From: Anodontia alba
Lineage: Eukaryota; Mollusca; Bivalvia; Lucinida; Lucinidae
DNA: 64,000 nt
Assembly (NCBI GenBank): GCA_964016985.1
Contig: OZ024834.1
Coordinates: forward strand, 85,121,723-85,185,722
Direction of reading: 5' to 3'
Shown here piece after piece: positions 41,385-52,671 of the stretch. The translations under genes were made by a program, and so were the position numbers. Positions within the stretch are counted from its first letter, which is position 1, and each line of letters begins with the position of its first letter. The notes under the pieces are model-generated. The model made no database searches, was not told where the DNA came from, and worked only from the letters and a program-made list of their open reading frames with translations.

Positions 41385-41680
41385 TTGGGGGTTGATTTGT
41401 TTACAATCGAGCCATAGTATACGAACACCCAAACTCCCTTAAGGTAGTTGTCCACGTGATTGCCATTGACCAATGAAATCAAACCGCGTGTTTGTACGAA
41501 ATCCAGGTAACAGTTATTATAGCCGCTATTCTAGTCGCTGTGGCGTCCCATCTGAGTCTGCACTGTTTGCTTAAATTACAGGAAGTTAAAGGTTAAATGA
41601 AACAGTCTTCAGTCCCCGTTCAGGACCACACTCAGACAGTCGACCCTCTAGTGCTATCAGTGCTCTGATTAGTTTTTGTT
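41385..41680 (+). mobile_element. Family-J element lacking most of the hairpin
   Basis: GGGGTTGATTTGTTTACAAT and ACAGTCGACCC termini; the left half of core-2 is missing and only TGAGTCTGCACTGTTTGC remains. Confidence 0.78.
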
Positions 41681-42028
41681 CTCAAATATTTACCCTAAGA
41701 TTAAATATGCGACCAAAAATCTGGTCTGAACTATGCAGTTTTCTATAGAAAAATGATTTTTGGTAAAACGTTTATTAGCAAATAGTTTATGATTTTAGAT
41801 ATTTAACCATTGATATTTCATAACCAAATTGTGAAAAATTGAGAAAACGACGACGCATACAGGAACGCTGATGGTCCTGATCAGCCTGCGCATTCGCACA
41901 ATCTGATCAGGGTCTTCGTTTTTCAGCAGTAGATTCTATCACGCCAATCTTTATCCAGATGATTATCAGCCTATGTGGATGCAGCTGCGTAGACAGCTCA
42001 GGACTTTTGCTATTCGCATACACAACGA

Positions 42029-42239
42029 TAGACTGGCTCCAGTCTCCAGCAGTGACTAAATATTTATTCTAATAATCCTACTAAGCCACTAAATTGAAAC
42101 CAAAATAAAATCATGACTATAAAGGCTGGTCACTAGTGACCAGCCTTTATAGTCATGATTTTATAGCTTTATTTTAATGGATTATCGAACAGGATTATTA
42201 GAATAAACATTTAGTCACTTGAGACTGGAGCCAGTCTAA
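42029..42239. mobile_element. Family-E foldback, complete
   Basis: TAGACTGGCTCCAGTCTCC at left and GGAGACTGGAGCCAGTCTA-type end at right; nearly full-length self-complementarity closing on AGGCTGGTCACTAGTGACCA. Confidence 0.88.
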
Positions 42240-42299
42240 CACCACGAATACATACACCTGAAAGATTGTATCCACTTTTTTTTTTTCAAAAGCGTGACC

Positions 42300-42730
42300 A
42301 CTTTAGCAGACAAGAAATTGCAGGCCTAATATCTGAAGCCATTTCAAATATGAGGGTTACTCTTAAAAGGAAAGAATTAGACTTGGGAGCAGAGCAAACT
42401 CTCTTCTCTTTGAGTAGGAGGTAAATATTTCCATATATATAAATATAAGAGTTATCTTCCTTGAAAGTGCGTCCATTCCCCTTCCCCTTAAAGGGACTGG
42501 ATACGCCTGGCAGATTTTCCTCCATTTTAACAAGGGAGATAACTTTGGTAACTTCCTGTTTGAATTCCTTTACACAAAACCCTTTCTGAAAAGGGGGTCC
42601 ACTTTAAAAGGAAAGGATTGGTTCCCAAGGGGAGCAAATTCTTTCATTTGAGAGTGGATCCTTTGCTAAAGGGATGAAACAATTTTACAGAATTGTCTAC
42701 CTTGAAAGCGTAGCAATTCCAATTAAGACA
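42300..42730. mobile_element. Family-F inverted-repeat elements
   Basis: Blocks of AAAGGAAAGAATTAGACTTG, GGGAGCAGAGCAAACTC, GGGAGATAACTTTGG and TTCCTGTTTG in opposite orientations, as at 50130-50330, 50515-50740, 51455-51665, 56130-56320 and 59600-59775. Confidence 0.7.
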
Positions 42731-42739
42731 TATTTTACG

Positions 42740-43440
42740 TGACATGGCTCATAAGAGAACTTACTATTTCGTAATTCACTCCAAAGGAAACAAAATCTCC
42801 AGTCTTAAGTATGTCCAAAGTAAATGTCAAATGACAGATGTTGTAGAAGATCTAATATGATATAAATATGTACTGTAAATTGTGTGTTTATCCCAGTGAA
42901 ACTCAACGTGCAGGTACCAGCGTATCTCAAAAGATACACATTAGTCTGACATCATTTTGTTTGCTTTGGTGATATATTTTTTTCTTGTCCCTTTTTTCAG
43001 TAATAATACGGGCTGGAAAACATGTTTCTGAACGAGGAATGATTTGTCCCTCGCTTTGATTATCTTTGTGCACCAAATGACTTCGAGACCAAATTCAGTT
43101 AAATAAATTCAGTTTAACCATTTCAGTTCTGCAGACTAAACCAGGTACTTTTGCATAACGGATTTGTCCATATTCATTGATAGAAAAAGTCGATTTCATA
43201 AACTTAGGATGGAATGGGTCAACTCTAGATACGAGTAAGAGGGAGTAAAGGGTATTTCAGCACTGAATTTTTGAAAATCAGCATTAAAATTTAAATTGAG
43301 GGAGTAAAATTACTCAATGAAATTTTGGATTTCAGCGCTGAAATCAAATTTAGAGGGTAAAAATTTTCTGTTAACATAAAGTAATTTCTTTCACATTTAT
43401 TCTTTTGTGAGCAGTAGCAGTATTCTACACCAGAAAGGGT
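42740..43440. other. Non-coding stretch
   Basis: No gene seen. 43240-43350 contains a loose duplication (TTTCAGCACTGAATTTTTGA / TTTCAGCGCTGAAATC). Confidence 0.4.
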
Positions 43441-43519
43441 TTAGCCCTTAAAGCATCCATAACAAATCTATGCATTCTAGGTTGTTTTAATGTTTTTGTT
43501 TGTTTGTTTGTTTTTTTTT

Positions 43520-43602
43520 TTTTCTTAGAGAAAAGAAAGCTTGGTATTTCATGTGAATTGTCTGTGTAGTACACAATTCACATGAAATGCCAAGCTTTAA
43601 TT
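43520..43602. repeat. Core-H hairpin
   Basis: AAAGCTTGGTATTTCATGTG, AATTGTCTGTGTAG and the inverted TACACAATTCACATGAAATG, CCAAGCTTT. Preceded by a P1-like CCCTTAAAGCATCC end at 43445. Confidence 0.82.
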
Positions 43603-43623
43603 TGTATGCTACACTTCTGCTTG

Positions 43624-43626
<3 letters not shown>

Positions 43627-43678
<52 letters not shown>
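43627..43678. repeat. (CA)n microsatellite
   Basis: Uninterrupted CA dinucleotides, about 26 units. Confidence 0.98.
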
Positions 43679-43682
<4 letters not shown>

Positions 43683-43798
43683 GTTGCATAACCCAGGTTT
43701 TTGTAATACAGTTGGTCCAGCCGTGGGAGTAGCTCACAACAGGTATCTGTTGTTAGGTCAAATAGCCCCTAAAACTGTAAAAAAGCCAAAGAGTTAGC

Positions 43799-43905
43799 CC
43801 AGTCAGCATTCTACGTAAATCTATATCTGGCCGTCATCGGCCCGTCAGGGTAGTTGACGGGCCGATGACGGCCCGATGTAGATTTACGTAGAATGCTAGC
43901 TGGGA
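43799..43905. mobile_element. Short GC-rich foldback MITE
   Basis: CAGTCAGCATTCTACGTAAA, TCTATATCTGGCCGTCATCG, GCCCGTCA and a near-perfect inverted copy ending GTAGAATGCTAGCTGGG. Clearly more GC-rich than its surroundings. Confidence 0.85.
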
Positions 43906-44161
43906 GGGAGCCTCTCCTATTTTCGGCTTTAGTTAGCAAGCGCTAACGCTATTTTCGGCTTTTTAGAGTTTTTAGGGGTTATTTGACAAAAGATGCTCGC
44001 TAGACGGTTTATTTTATTTCCTTTTTAAGCCAGAAAATGAATTCTAATGTTGGAATGGATTAACTTAGAACATATAGGCTTATTAAACAACAATGTGGAT
44101 TTGAAAAATATGATAAATTTTAGCTGATAGAAAATAACGTAAGGCCTTAGCAGCTTACAGA

Positions 44162-44422
44162 ATCAGTGCACATAAATTACAAATTGAACTTGGGAGATAT
44201 TTAGGTCAAAATTAAGATGATAGAATATGTAGTGCATGTAATGTTGTTGAGGACGAAATCCATTTATTTTGTGATTGTATTAAGTACCTCACACCTCGTA
44301 ATAATTTTTTGCAAATTTTCAATGGCCAAAATATCAGTGTTGTCGCCAATAAAGATCATTTCATCGGTCCTATGACTTCAACAGATGATGCTGTTTTGAA
44401 ATCTATAGAGTTAATTTATTAG
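44162..44422 (+). pseudogene. 3' end of a LINE polyprotein (zinc-knuckle C-terminus)
   Basis: Translation reads ISAHKLQIELGRYLGQN, a stop, then DDRICSACNVVEDEIHLFCD, CIKYLTPRNNF and ends at TAG 44420-44422. The C-x-x-C...H-x-x-x-x-C pattern after a reverse transcriptase is typical of non-LTR retrotransposons. The in-frame stop makes it inactive. Downstream lie a (TTA)n/(GTA)n run and CAATAAATAC near 44610, which fits a LINE 3' untranslated region. Confidence 0.78.
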
Positions 44423-44744
44423 TACATGCAATATCTTATAACATGACTCTGGTCTCAGGACTATCATGCATTATTATTATTATTAGTATTAGTATTATTA
44501 TTATTATTAGTAGTAGTAGTAGTAGTAGAAATATTTTATAAATTGTATGAATGTATGTGTATGATGTTTGTATTTGCTTACCATTAACCCTTATAGGGTA
44601 TATCTGCGCAATAAATACTATTCTATTTTACTCTTGGATTCAACCAGTGTTTTGCGTAAAACATGTAACCAAACAAAGGGTTGGTATAAAGTGGAAAAAG
44701 AGCATATGTCTAACACCGAGCTGGTTTTCTGAATGTATTAGTAT

Positions 44745-45140
44745 AGTTAGAAACCGGACAGCGCGGTGCTGTACCATTTTCAGTTTGTGAATGTGTCCCA
44801 TCTTGTAGGGATTCCCACAATGGCAAGGTTAGAGCGAACCACTGATTCGAAGCCGTTGCGCCTCAGGAAACTAAACATGCTGTTTGACTTCTTGATGATC
44901 CTGTCGATGTGGGATATCCAGTCCGGGTTATTGGAGAGTTTCTCCCAATTTTCCAGTTCATGTAGGTCTTGTTGAAGTATTTCGCAGTCTTCTCTACTTT
45001 TGATCTTCATGTAGACGACACAGTCGTCGGCGAAAAGGCATACCTTGGATTGAAGCTACCCTGACAAGGCATTTATGTAGATGAGAAAAAGCAGTGGCCC
45101 GATGACTGGGCCCTTTGGCACTCCGCTGAAACTCGTTTTC
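44745..45140 (-). pseudogene. Reverse-transcriptase remnant with internal deletion
   Basis: Minus-strand pieces: GVPKGPVIGPLLFLIYINAL, then (after a frameshift) VCLFADDCVVYMKIKSREDC with the catalytic F-A-D-D motif, LQQDLHELENWE, and directly KLSNNPDWISHIDRIIKKSN, SMFSFLRRN. In intact LINEs about 60 residues separate 'LENWE' from the 'LSNxxxWxxHI' motif; here they are fused. Ends near MVQHRAVRFL. A dead non-LTR retrotransposon, different from the two others in the window. Confidence 0.85.
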
Positions 45141-45551
45141 TTAAAATACAGAGATTCACATCCCCTCCATTAATCAGCAGCCCCATACAAAAAAAAGAAA
45201 AAAAAAAAAAGAAAATGCAATGTTGTATAAACTACATGTGCCTACTGGGAAGTAGCTGCACACTTGTGTTAGAATTGGCAGAATGATAAAACTGCGCATG
45301 CTAGAGTATAGGAGGGAACGCACAGAGATATGATACCTTAATTTTTTACTTTTTTAACGCTAGCAGGCACCCGAGGCACATGGAGGCAGCGGCGAATGCG
45401 TTATGTACATACGTACATTTGTACAGCCTTGCTTTCATCACACATGCACACTTGGTTCCGCTGTCTGTCACCAAGCGACCCCCTGTCTACTGTATACTCA
45501 ACCTAGGACATTGTATACTGAACCCAAGGCATGTCGAGTATGAGCTAGGTT

Positions 45552-45760
45552 TACAGTGAAACCTGTGTAAGAGAGCCACCTCTGATAAAGACTTTAAATA
45601 GTGAGGGTTGATGTGGAAAGGTGGCTGTCTTATAAAGGTACATGTCATGTAATTTTGCTAGCAAAATTACATGACATGTACCTTTATAAGACAGCTACCT
45701 TTCCTCATCAACCACTAAAGTCAGTCTCAAAGGTGGCTTTCTTACATAGGTTTCACTGTA
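45552..45760. mobile_element. Tc1/mariner-type MITE
   Basis: TA plus CAGTGAAACCTGTGTAAGAG at left, inverted CTTACATAGGTTTCACTG plus TA at right. The whole element folds back, closing at GTAATTTTGCTAGCAAAATTAC. TA flanks and CAGTGAAACC termini are typical of mariner-like MITEs. Confidence 0.92.
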
Positions 45761-45777
45761 CTAATGGTCTGAACATG

Positions 45778-45860
45778 TTATCGAACCGTGCGGGGTTCGA
45801 TCCATGACTTTCCGCTTGCAAGTCGAATTCCCTAACCATTAGGCCACCCAGCTCACAAAG
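45778..45860 (-). mobile_element. tRNA-like SINE head
   Basis: Minus strand: GAGCTGGGTGGCCTAATGGT (A box) and CATGGATCGAACCCCGC (B box). The head is followed on the opposite side by an AT microsatellite. No complete tRNA cloverleaf is evident. Confidence 0.7.
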
Positions 45861-45872
45861 ACTGAGTTTTCA

Positions 45873-45878
<6 letters not shown>

Positions 45879-45946
<68 letters not shown>
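45879..45946. repeat. (AT)n microsatellite
   Basis: About 34 uninterrupted AT units. Confidence 0.98.
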
Positions 45947-45949
<3 letters not shown>

Positions 45950-46224
45950 GGTCATATTACAATACGGGAACTTCTAGATTCAATTCTATTCTCTTTAATT
46001 TTCAATTTACCACTAATATAGTAACTACTTTTTTCATTGTTAAGCAACTAAGTAGGGCAAGGGAGATACGAAATCTGGCAAAGGTAGAGTCGCCGAATTT
46101 GTGGCTTGCCTTACATTGTAAGCTGGTCAAGGGAGATAACTTTTGATGTCACTTTATTGCCATGTTCATTTGGATTAATCTACCAATGTGTATTAGAATC
46201 AAAATTTTAAGGGAGTGATATACT

Positions 46225-46735
46225 TGCTAGATATTGGCCAGTATTTACGAGGGTGACAACTTTTGTGACTTCCTGTTTGTTTCTGTGCACCAAGCCCCGT
46301 CTAAAAGAGGAGTACCCGAAAAGGAAAGAATTCGTTCCCAACGGAGAGCAACAGTTTTCCTTTTAATGCAGACCCCATTTCAAAAGGGGACCATAATAAA
46401 TTTGATAGAGTTGCCTCCCCTTTGGGCATCGCTTCCCCTGAAGTAAGCCCAAATATAAATTATAAATATGATAATCTCTTGAGCTGTTAAAAGGTTAATC
46501 AGGGGTCATGAAGGATTATGTTCTTTATATCCATAATATGAGAGTATTTCACAAAAAAGGTCCTTATTAGTTCATACGCGAATAGCAAAGGCCCTGATCA
46601 GACTGCGCGCCCGCGCAGTCTGATCAGGGCCTTCGCTACTCGCCCGGAGAAATTCTAGATCCCGTTTAGCCTGCTGGAAAAAACCCAAGGTCCTGGACAG
46701 AGTGCACGGCCTGATCTGGACATTCTCTGTTCGCA
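46225..46735. mobile_element. Family-F element followed by family-N element
   Basis: 46240-46440: GACTTCCTGTTTG, AAAGGAAAGAATTCGTTCCC and the inverted partners. 46575-46735: GCGAATAGCAAAGGCCCTGA, then a perfect foldback GATCAGACTGCGCGC / GCGCAGTCTGATC. Confidence 0.78.
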
Positions 46736-46759
46736 TGTGCGATAAGTTCCGTTTTTGCG

Positions 46760-46964
46760 AAATGTTGTTGGTTTACATTCATTTTTTTTTCTTAGTAATG
46801 TTTGTGCATATATGTTTTGCTAACTGGAAAAATAAGAACACACATACAGTATTAGAAGGTGGAAGGTATTATTTTATATATTATCGTTTTCATTTTATGT
46901 TGAATTTTCATAAATTGAACCTACAGTCGTAACGGAATAGGAGGGTTCCGCTAAATTCACATGC

Positions 46965-46996
<32 letters not shown>

Positions 46997-47240
46997 CTAT
47001 ATAGTAACCAACCATACAGCCATAAACTTTAATTAATAAAGATATGGTTTACACATTGGGAATTATTGATTGTTTAATCTTCTAACAATAGTATTAATAT
47101 TTCACAGATCCTCTAATGCTCTCCTAAATGAACTGGTTAATGTAATTTAATATTTGACACAAATTATTTGAATCAGTAGACTGCAATAAGATATTGTTTA
47201 TAACTACAATAGACGCCCCACATGTTTGAAATTGAGGCCG
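46760..47240. other. AT-rich non-coding stretch
   Basis: T-tract of about 25 bases at 46969-46995; otherwise nothing recognised. Confidence 0.4.
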
Positions 47241-47244
47241 ACGT

Positions 47245-47445
47245 TAGAAAACACCTTCTGATATGTGCGCCCAGCGAAGATTCAGATCAGACTGCGCATT
47301 TGCGCAGTCTGATCAGAGTCTTCGTTGTCCACATGAAGCAACTTTGTATGCTTGACTATCCCCAATTTCTGATCAGATTAGGCGAATGCGCAGGCTGATC
47401 TGAATATTCGCTGAGGGCACATGTCCGAAGGGAGGTTTTCTGACG
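47245..47445. mobile_element. Family-N MITE
   Basis: CACCTTCTGATATGTGCGCC at left and GGGCACATGTCCGAAGG at right. It contains a clean hairpin GATCAGACTGCGCATTTGCG / CAGTCTGATC. Confidence 0.8.
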
Positions 47446-47634
47446 TAAAGGCTCAATAATTTTTACTGAATTTTGAAGGGAGGATCCTTTAACAGAGATT
47501 CAATTTTAAATTTCTCTTATTGCAAATAAAAGTTTTTTGTCTAATGTTTTTAAATATTTGATATTAGATAAAACCACGTAGCGCGAAAGAAGCAATCCAA
47601 GTTCGTGTGCCAAGTTCAGTAGGCAGTGGAAACC

Positions 47635-47729
47635 ATGGCAACATTATTACCAATGGTGGATAGTGGCTATCCAGAAGTGGTTACAAGTAATGATTTCTTG
47701 AAAAAGGCCAGACCAACCAGTAAAACAAA
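47635..47729 (+). CDS. Candidate first coding exon of an unrecognised gene
   Basis: ATG at 47635 in strong context (AACCATGGCA) opens 31 codons plus 2 nt, MATLLPMVDSGYPEVVTSND then FLKKARPTSKT. It ends in a consensus donor, AA|GTAAGT. The surrounding 200 bp are free of recognised repeats. The exon leaves in phase 2, the same as exon 59946-60181, so it could splice to exon 62722 or to an unseen exon. I do not recognise the protein. Alternatively it is a chance frame, but the start context, codon content and donor together are better than for other short frames here. Confidence 0.5.
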
Positions 47730-47744
47730 GTAAGTACAGAAAAC

Positions 47745-48085
47745 CATTTTTATACCGACACTCGATACAACGACAAAATTCGTTTAAATGACAATTTGAC
47801 TGTCACGAAACCTTCGCTTAAGAGGTAACAATTAGTCACAAATTATGTAAGAATGTTGCATTTAATACTTTAAAGAAAAAATATGTTTTGGATATTTGTT
47901 AGAATCGCCTGACTGAGGCGATTCTAACAAATATCAAAAACATATGTTCTATGAGGAAATAAGAACAAAAACAAAACCTCTCTTACACATCAATCTGCTC
48001 ATTAAGTATTCTTTACAACAGCAAATTCATTTAAATGACAACGTCTTTGTGAACAAATGCTGTCGTTGTAACGAGGGTTCACTGT
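47745..48085. mobile_element. TIR element with core-1-like hairpin
   Basis: CCGACACTCGATACAACGAC, AAATTCGTTTAAATGACAAT at left; CAAATTCATTTAAATGACAA, CTGTCGTTGTAACGAGGGTT at right. The central foldback pairs GATATTTGTTAGAATCGCCT with AGGCGATTCTAACAAATATC, a diverged core-1 whose arms still match each other. Confidence 0.78.
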
Positions 48086-48369
48086 AACACAGTTCTCTCT
48101 GCACGCAGAGACGGATCTCGGGCGGGTGGGTGGGGGGGGGGGGGGGTTCGGGCGGTTCTGTATAACCCCTATTTTAGACAAAAATATTTCATATTCATAT
48201 AGAAAATGTTCATAGTCATACAGAAAATAAGACGAAATTCGGCTAAAATATGTTTTCTTGTTTCGGATTCGGAACTCTTCTTTAACCTTTTTACGTCTAA
48301 AATTCAGCAGTGGAATAACTCTCAGCATCGGAATTGTCCATCGGGGAAGCGGGATCAAGCTATATAATT

Positions 48370-48437
48370 TGCAAACGGTGTAGAACCTGATCAGACGTGT
48401 GTTGTAGCATCTGATCTGGGCCAACACTATTTGCAAA
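48370..48437. repeat. Worn core-2 palindrome
   Basis: GCAAACGGTGTAGAACCTGA and the partner ATCTGGGCCAACACTATTTG; inner arms reduced. Confidence 0.7.
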
Positions 48438-48476
48438 AGTACATTTGTCGAACATTAGACACAAATGCTGGATCCA

Positions 48477-48758
48477 CATCACGAAAACATACCTATATAG
48501 TTTTGACCCCCTTAAACCCCACTTTTATATAGTAAAACTGGGGTTCACAGGGGTATACATTAATTTTCTTATTTCTGCTCAAAAATATAGATTGTGGGTA
48601 CTCGTTAGAACCGCCTCGCCGAGGCGGTTCTAACGAGTACCCACAATCTATGTTTTGAGCAGAAATTTGAAAAAAAAATATCAGAATTTTTATCTGAAAA
48701 TTTTCAGTTTTTGGAGGTGAAATTTTCTATATATTTGAATAGGCGTGTTTTCGTAATG
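48477..48758. mobile_element. B element, intact core
   Basis: CATCACGAAAACATACCTAT at left, GGCGTGTTTTCGTAATG at right; perfect foldback with arms GTACTCGTTAGAACCGCCTC and GAGGCGGTTCTAACGAGTAC. ACCCCACTTTTATATAGTAA lies beside the inverted-type GGGGT motif. Confidence 0.9.
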
Positions 48759-49012
48759 ATCCCTGTTCACTGAATATTTGTACAGTAGACATTTATTACT
48801 GTTGACCAGCTAATTGCAAAGTTGCTTGTGCAGACTATCGATGCCCAGTCTTTCCTGACATGCGCTGTTTATATATAATATATATTATATAAAGCATCGG
48901 GATATGATATCATTTTAACTTGTACTTGGCAATAAAGCTTGAATGACAAATTTTAAGCATATCGAAATATCCCATATATTGTTGATGGGACGTTAAATGA
49001 CCATTACAACAA

Positions 49013-49054
49013 ACCAAGTGGCATATAAGACATCTTATATGCCACTTGATCAAA
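49013..49054. repeat. Short perfect palindrome
   Basis: CAAGTGGCATATAAGA followed by its complement TCTTATATGCCACTTG, with CA at the dyad centre. Beside B element and SINE fragments; no further context. Confidence 0.8.
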
Positions 49055-49155
49055 CATAAACTTAATTTACGAACAGGGTATTCATTTTATTTTTAAATTT
49101 ACGGCTTTATTTCTACAACTGATTTATTGATATCGCTAAAAACTACTAGATGAAT

Positions 49156-49222
49156 GGCAAACAGTGTAGACCTAGATCAGACGCCACGTTCATAGGCGTC
49201 TGATCTGAGTCTTCACGGTTTA
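49156..49222. repeat. Core-2 palindrome
   Basis: GGCAAACAGTGTAGACCTAG, inner arms GACGCC/GGCGTC, partner CTTCACGGTTTAC. Confidence 0.78.
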
Positions 49223-49399
49223 CTCAGGCCTGTCTGTCCAAATAGTTGTGGTAAATACTGCAAGTGCATTTTGTACAAGTGTGTGTTTTAATATTCTCCA
49301 TGCACAGTGCTGCTGCTTGTCATTTGGTGCCTTCTTGGTCACTTTTCGCTCAACAAAAGGCATATATATCTAGAATGAACTTGGCCAAGTTACGATCTG

Positions 49400-49510
49400 A
49401 TAAATAAATAAATATATAAATAAATAACGATCCTCAGCGAGGTTCGAAACCAGGACCGTTAGCTTGCAAATCAAAAACATGACCAGTAAGCCAACAGCCC
49501 ACTGCATTTT
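49400..49510 (-). mobile_element. tRNA-like SINE fragment
   Basis: Minus strand GTTGGCTTACTGGTCATG and GGTTTCGAACCTCG, followed by a (TTTA)n-type tail. Confidence 0.6.
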
Positions 49511-49622
49511 GTATATTTTGATTTTACTTTCATCTCTGATCAGACTACGCGGTTGCACAGAATGAGATGACAGTTCGCAGGAAGTAATTTTTTTTCAAGT
49601 TGCGGTTCGAATATCAGAGTGA

Positions 49623-49824
49623 TTTAACTTTATTTACCATTGCCACTCTCTGGGCTAATTCAGAAGACGACAAATTGATGGTATTTTTCTTATTTTTTTT
49701 CCCAGAAAACAAGTTTGGACATTCATGCAAATTGTAAATGTCGAATCCTGTGCTCTAGGAAAAATAAGAAAAATATTTCAATATGTCGTCTGCTGAAAAT
49801 TCTACCCAGAGTGCTAAGCGTTAA
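49623..49824. mobile_element. P3 MITE with TTAA at both ends
   Basis: TTAACTTTATTTACCATTGC, ACTCTCTGGGCTAATTCAG at left; CTACCCAGAGTGCTAAGCG and TTAA at right; GTCGTCTGCTG subterminal motif. Central hairpin partly deleted. Confidence 0.82.
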
Positions 49825-50129
49825 TACCCAGCTTACAATACGTCTTGCAGGTCGTAATGGTCCATTATTTACTTTCAGGGATTATAAAGAGACTATTTAA
49901 CTCTTTTCATTCCTTGTTACAGTTGTAAAGTGCCAATGTCGTGGCACACAGTGAAGACCTGAACAGACGCCTTGGTCTAAGGCGTCTGATACGCTGTTTG
50001 CAAATGACCATTTTGGGATGATTAGCCTTTATCCGTATAAGAGTTAAAGTAATGGCTTGAAAGTAGTTTGCAATGTACATGTCTTTGACAATAATATAAA
50101 TAGGTATCGAGTATGAGAGACATTGAACG

Positions 50130-51050
50130 TTATCTCTCTTTACCAAATTTTAAGGTGAGTGGGTACAATTTCAAGGGAGACAACTGTGTCAAAAGTGATT
50201 GTACTTCCCCTTTGAAAAGGAGCCAATTCTTTCTTTTTCCAGAGGTTTGCCAATTCCTTCGTTTTAGAGTGGACCCATTCTCAGGAGTGATTTGATGTGC
50301 ACGAAAGGAAACAGGAAATAACTAAAATTGTCTCCCTTGTAAAAGTAAACGAAAAATTTACTAAAAGTATTCAGTAAAGTAGATATAATCTACTGATGTC
50401 TCCCTATAAGCGTTTCAGCTCTAATCAACTCTATACAAATGAATTATCTGCCCTTTTTAGTCAGTAGTACTTTCTCATTGTCTTAGCCAAAATTATTTGA
50501 CGTTTATGGGGAATGAATACATTTTCAAGGGCGGTTAATCTTCCAAATTGTTTTGGTTCCTCATGAAAAGGAATCTACTTTGAAAGGAAAGAATTTACTC
50601 CCGACGGGGAGCAAATTCTTTCCTTTTAGAGTGTGGGGGAGCAAATTCTTTTCTTTAAGAGTATACCCATTTTCAGAAGGGACTGATTGTACAGAAAAGC
50701 AAACAAGGAGTCACAAAAGTTGTCTCTCTTGAAAGAAATGGCGGAAAATCTATTAAAAGTATCACATTATCTTAATTAAATTTCTGGTGCTCGTATTGAT
50801 TGTAAAAAATATGGTTCACATTCATATTATTCATTGGGTTTTGTATTGGCAAATACTGAATAATTAAAAAGTGTATATAGAAGCTTTAAAAGGCGTGTGG
50901 CAGAACAATAAACTAATATGGCAGTTTTACTGAACATAGTTTAAACATCACCGTTAGAAAAGACCGTCTCGACAGCAAAATTCTTTCCTTTTAGATCGGA
51001 CCCCTTTTCACAAGCGACTTAGTGTCCAGGAAAGCAAATAGAAGTTGCCT
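50130..51050. mobile_element. Series of family-F elements
   Basis: Three units at about 50130-50330, 50515-50740 and 50965-51050, each with GGGAGACAACT, AAAGGAAAGAATT and CTTTCCTTTTAGAG in opposing orientation. 50585-50670 has a duplicated GGGGAGCAAATTCTTT. Confidence 0.75.
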
Positions 51051-51078
51051 CCCTTGAAACAATGGCAGTAAAAAGAAC

Positions 51079-51302
51079 TACACCACAACCTCTTTATAAC
51101 ACTGTTGTTGGGGTCCATAGCATAAACCGTGTTAGTTAAACAACCGTGTTATATCCAAACAAAAATGTATAGATTATATTGAAAAATGACCATAAATGGT
51201 CATTTTTCAATGTAATCTATACATTTTTGGGATTCATCCTTGAACCGTGTTATATCCAAAACCGTGTTATAACGAACCGTATTATAAAGAGGTTGTAGTG
51301 TA
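51079..51302. mobile_element. MITE with TA flanks (family G)
   Basis: TACACCACAACCTCTTTATA at left; inverted TACACTACAACCTCTTTATA at right. The centre pairs ATGTATAGATTATATTGAAA and TTTCAATGTAATCTATACAT around ATGACCATAAATGGTCAT. Repeated ACCGTGTTATA motifs inside each arm. Confidence 0.9.
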
Positions 51303-51454
51303 CTACGGTTATCCAGTACCCTTAACGCTGATCTGTGTCAAAACAAAACCGGTTTAAAAGCATTCGCGAAGCTGGTATATCATCGCATCCGCACAGTCAA
51401 TGTTTTAAACCAATGGATGTTCAGTTGGCTGTTGTAGACTAATCTGTTAAGGAG

Positions 51455-51982
51455 AATCGATATACTTTCAAGGGAGACAACTCTTCCAAAATTGTTTTGA
51501 CTCCGTTTTTGAAAAAGGATGTACTTTAAAAAGAATGAATTTGCTCCCCACTTAGGGAACAAATTCTTTCCTTTTAGAGTTGACCCCTCTCCTGAAAGGG
51601 CTTGTTGTGCAAGAACGCAAACAGGAAGTTACAAAAATTGCCTCCTTTGTAAAACATGGCGGAAAAAGAACTAAGCGTATTAATTCTCCTTAAGGTGAAT
51701 ATATACACCTAAATACTTTGCTGCCATATTGCAGAGGTAGCAAATTATACAGACGGAAATTGCATCCACCCTTAACCCTTCTCATGCTGAATAAATTAAG
51801 ATGCCACGCCCACTTCTAATTTTCAGCCAATCAGATTACTTGATCCGGGTTTTTGATAGAAAATCACATATTTAATGGCAAACAGTGCAGATCCAGATCA
51901 GTTGGCTTCTTCAAGCCAACTGATCTGGATCTGCACTGTTTGCTAAGACAGGGCATGTCGTGTTCAGCAAGAGAAGGGTTAA
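51455..51982. mobile_element. Family-F element then P2 MITE
   Basis: 51455-51665 is family F. 51772-51982 is a complete P2 in which the GATCCGGG block, core-2 arm GGCAAACAGTGCAGATCC and inner arms TTGGCTTC/GAAGCCAA are intact; TTAA at both ends. Confidence 0.85.
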
Positions 51983-52371
51983 TATTCAAAACCTTTCAAA
52001 TATAGGGCTACAATGGACAAAGCTAAGAAATTGCTCCAAGCGGTAGCATTTTTTTTTCCTTAAAAGTACCCTTCTCCACTCACCCGGCCCCTTGAAAAGG
52101 GATGCATTTTTTTTCATGTCAGAGTTATTTCCCCTGTAACTGTCATCCCTTTTCGACTACGCACTTTTCTTGGCAGGCCTGGATTTTCCGTGTTGGCATA
52201 TCAGTAAAGTGACATTTATGTCTGAAACTCTACGCCCTTGGCTTCCTGATTGTCCAAAGATCACCTAGTGAAGGCTTTTCCGTGCAGGCTGATCTGAGTC
52301 CCGACTGGGCCTATATGTTCGAAGGTATATTTTCTCACGTAAAGGATCATATATGATATAACAACAATAGG

Positions 52372-52570
52372 CTAACCATTGTCACTCTCTGGGCAAATTC
52401 ATTCTATTTTTCTTATTTTCCCAGAAAAACAAGCTTTGGTATTTCATACAACTGGTCTCCTCAGGAGACCGTTTGCATGAAATGTAAAAACATATTTTCT
52501 GGGGAAAATAAGAAAGAAATGTTTCAAATTGTCGTCTTCTGAAATTTTTACCCGGCATGGTAAGTGTTGC
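52372..52570. mobile_element. P3-like MITE
   Basis: CACTCTCTGGGCAAATTCAT at left, CTGAAATTTTTACCCGGCAT at right. Hairpin pairs ACTGGTCTCCTC with AGGAGACCGTTTGCATGA. Confidence 0.78.
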
Positions 52571-52671
52571 TTATGGTATACCCAACTCGATGACTTTTTG
52601 TAGCGTTATCGATAGTTGTCTGTAGATATTTCATTGTCAGGCTACTGTGTGTTTATATAATTTATACTTAT

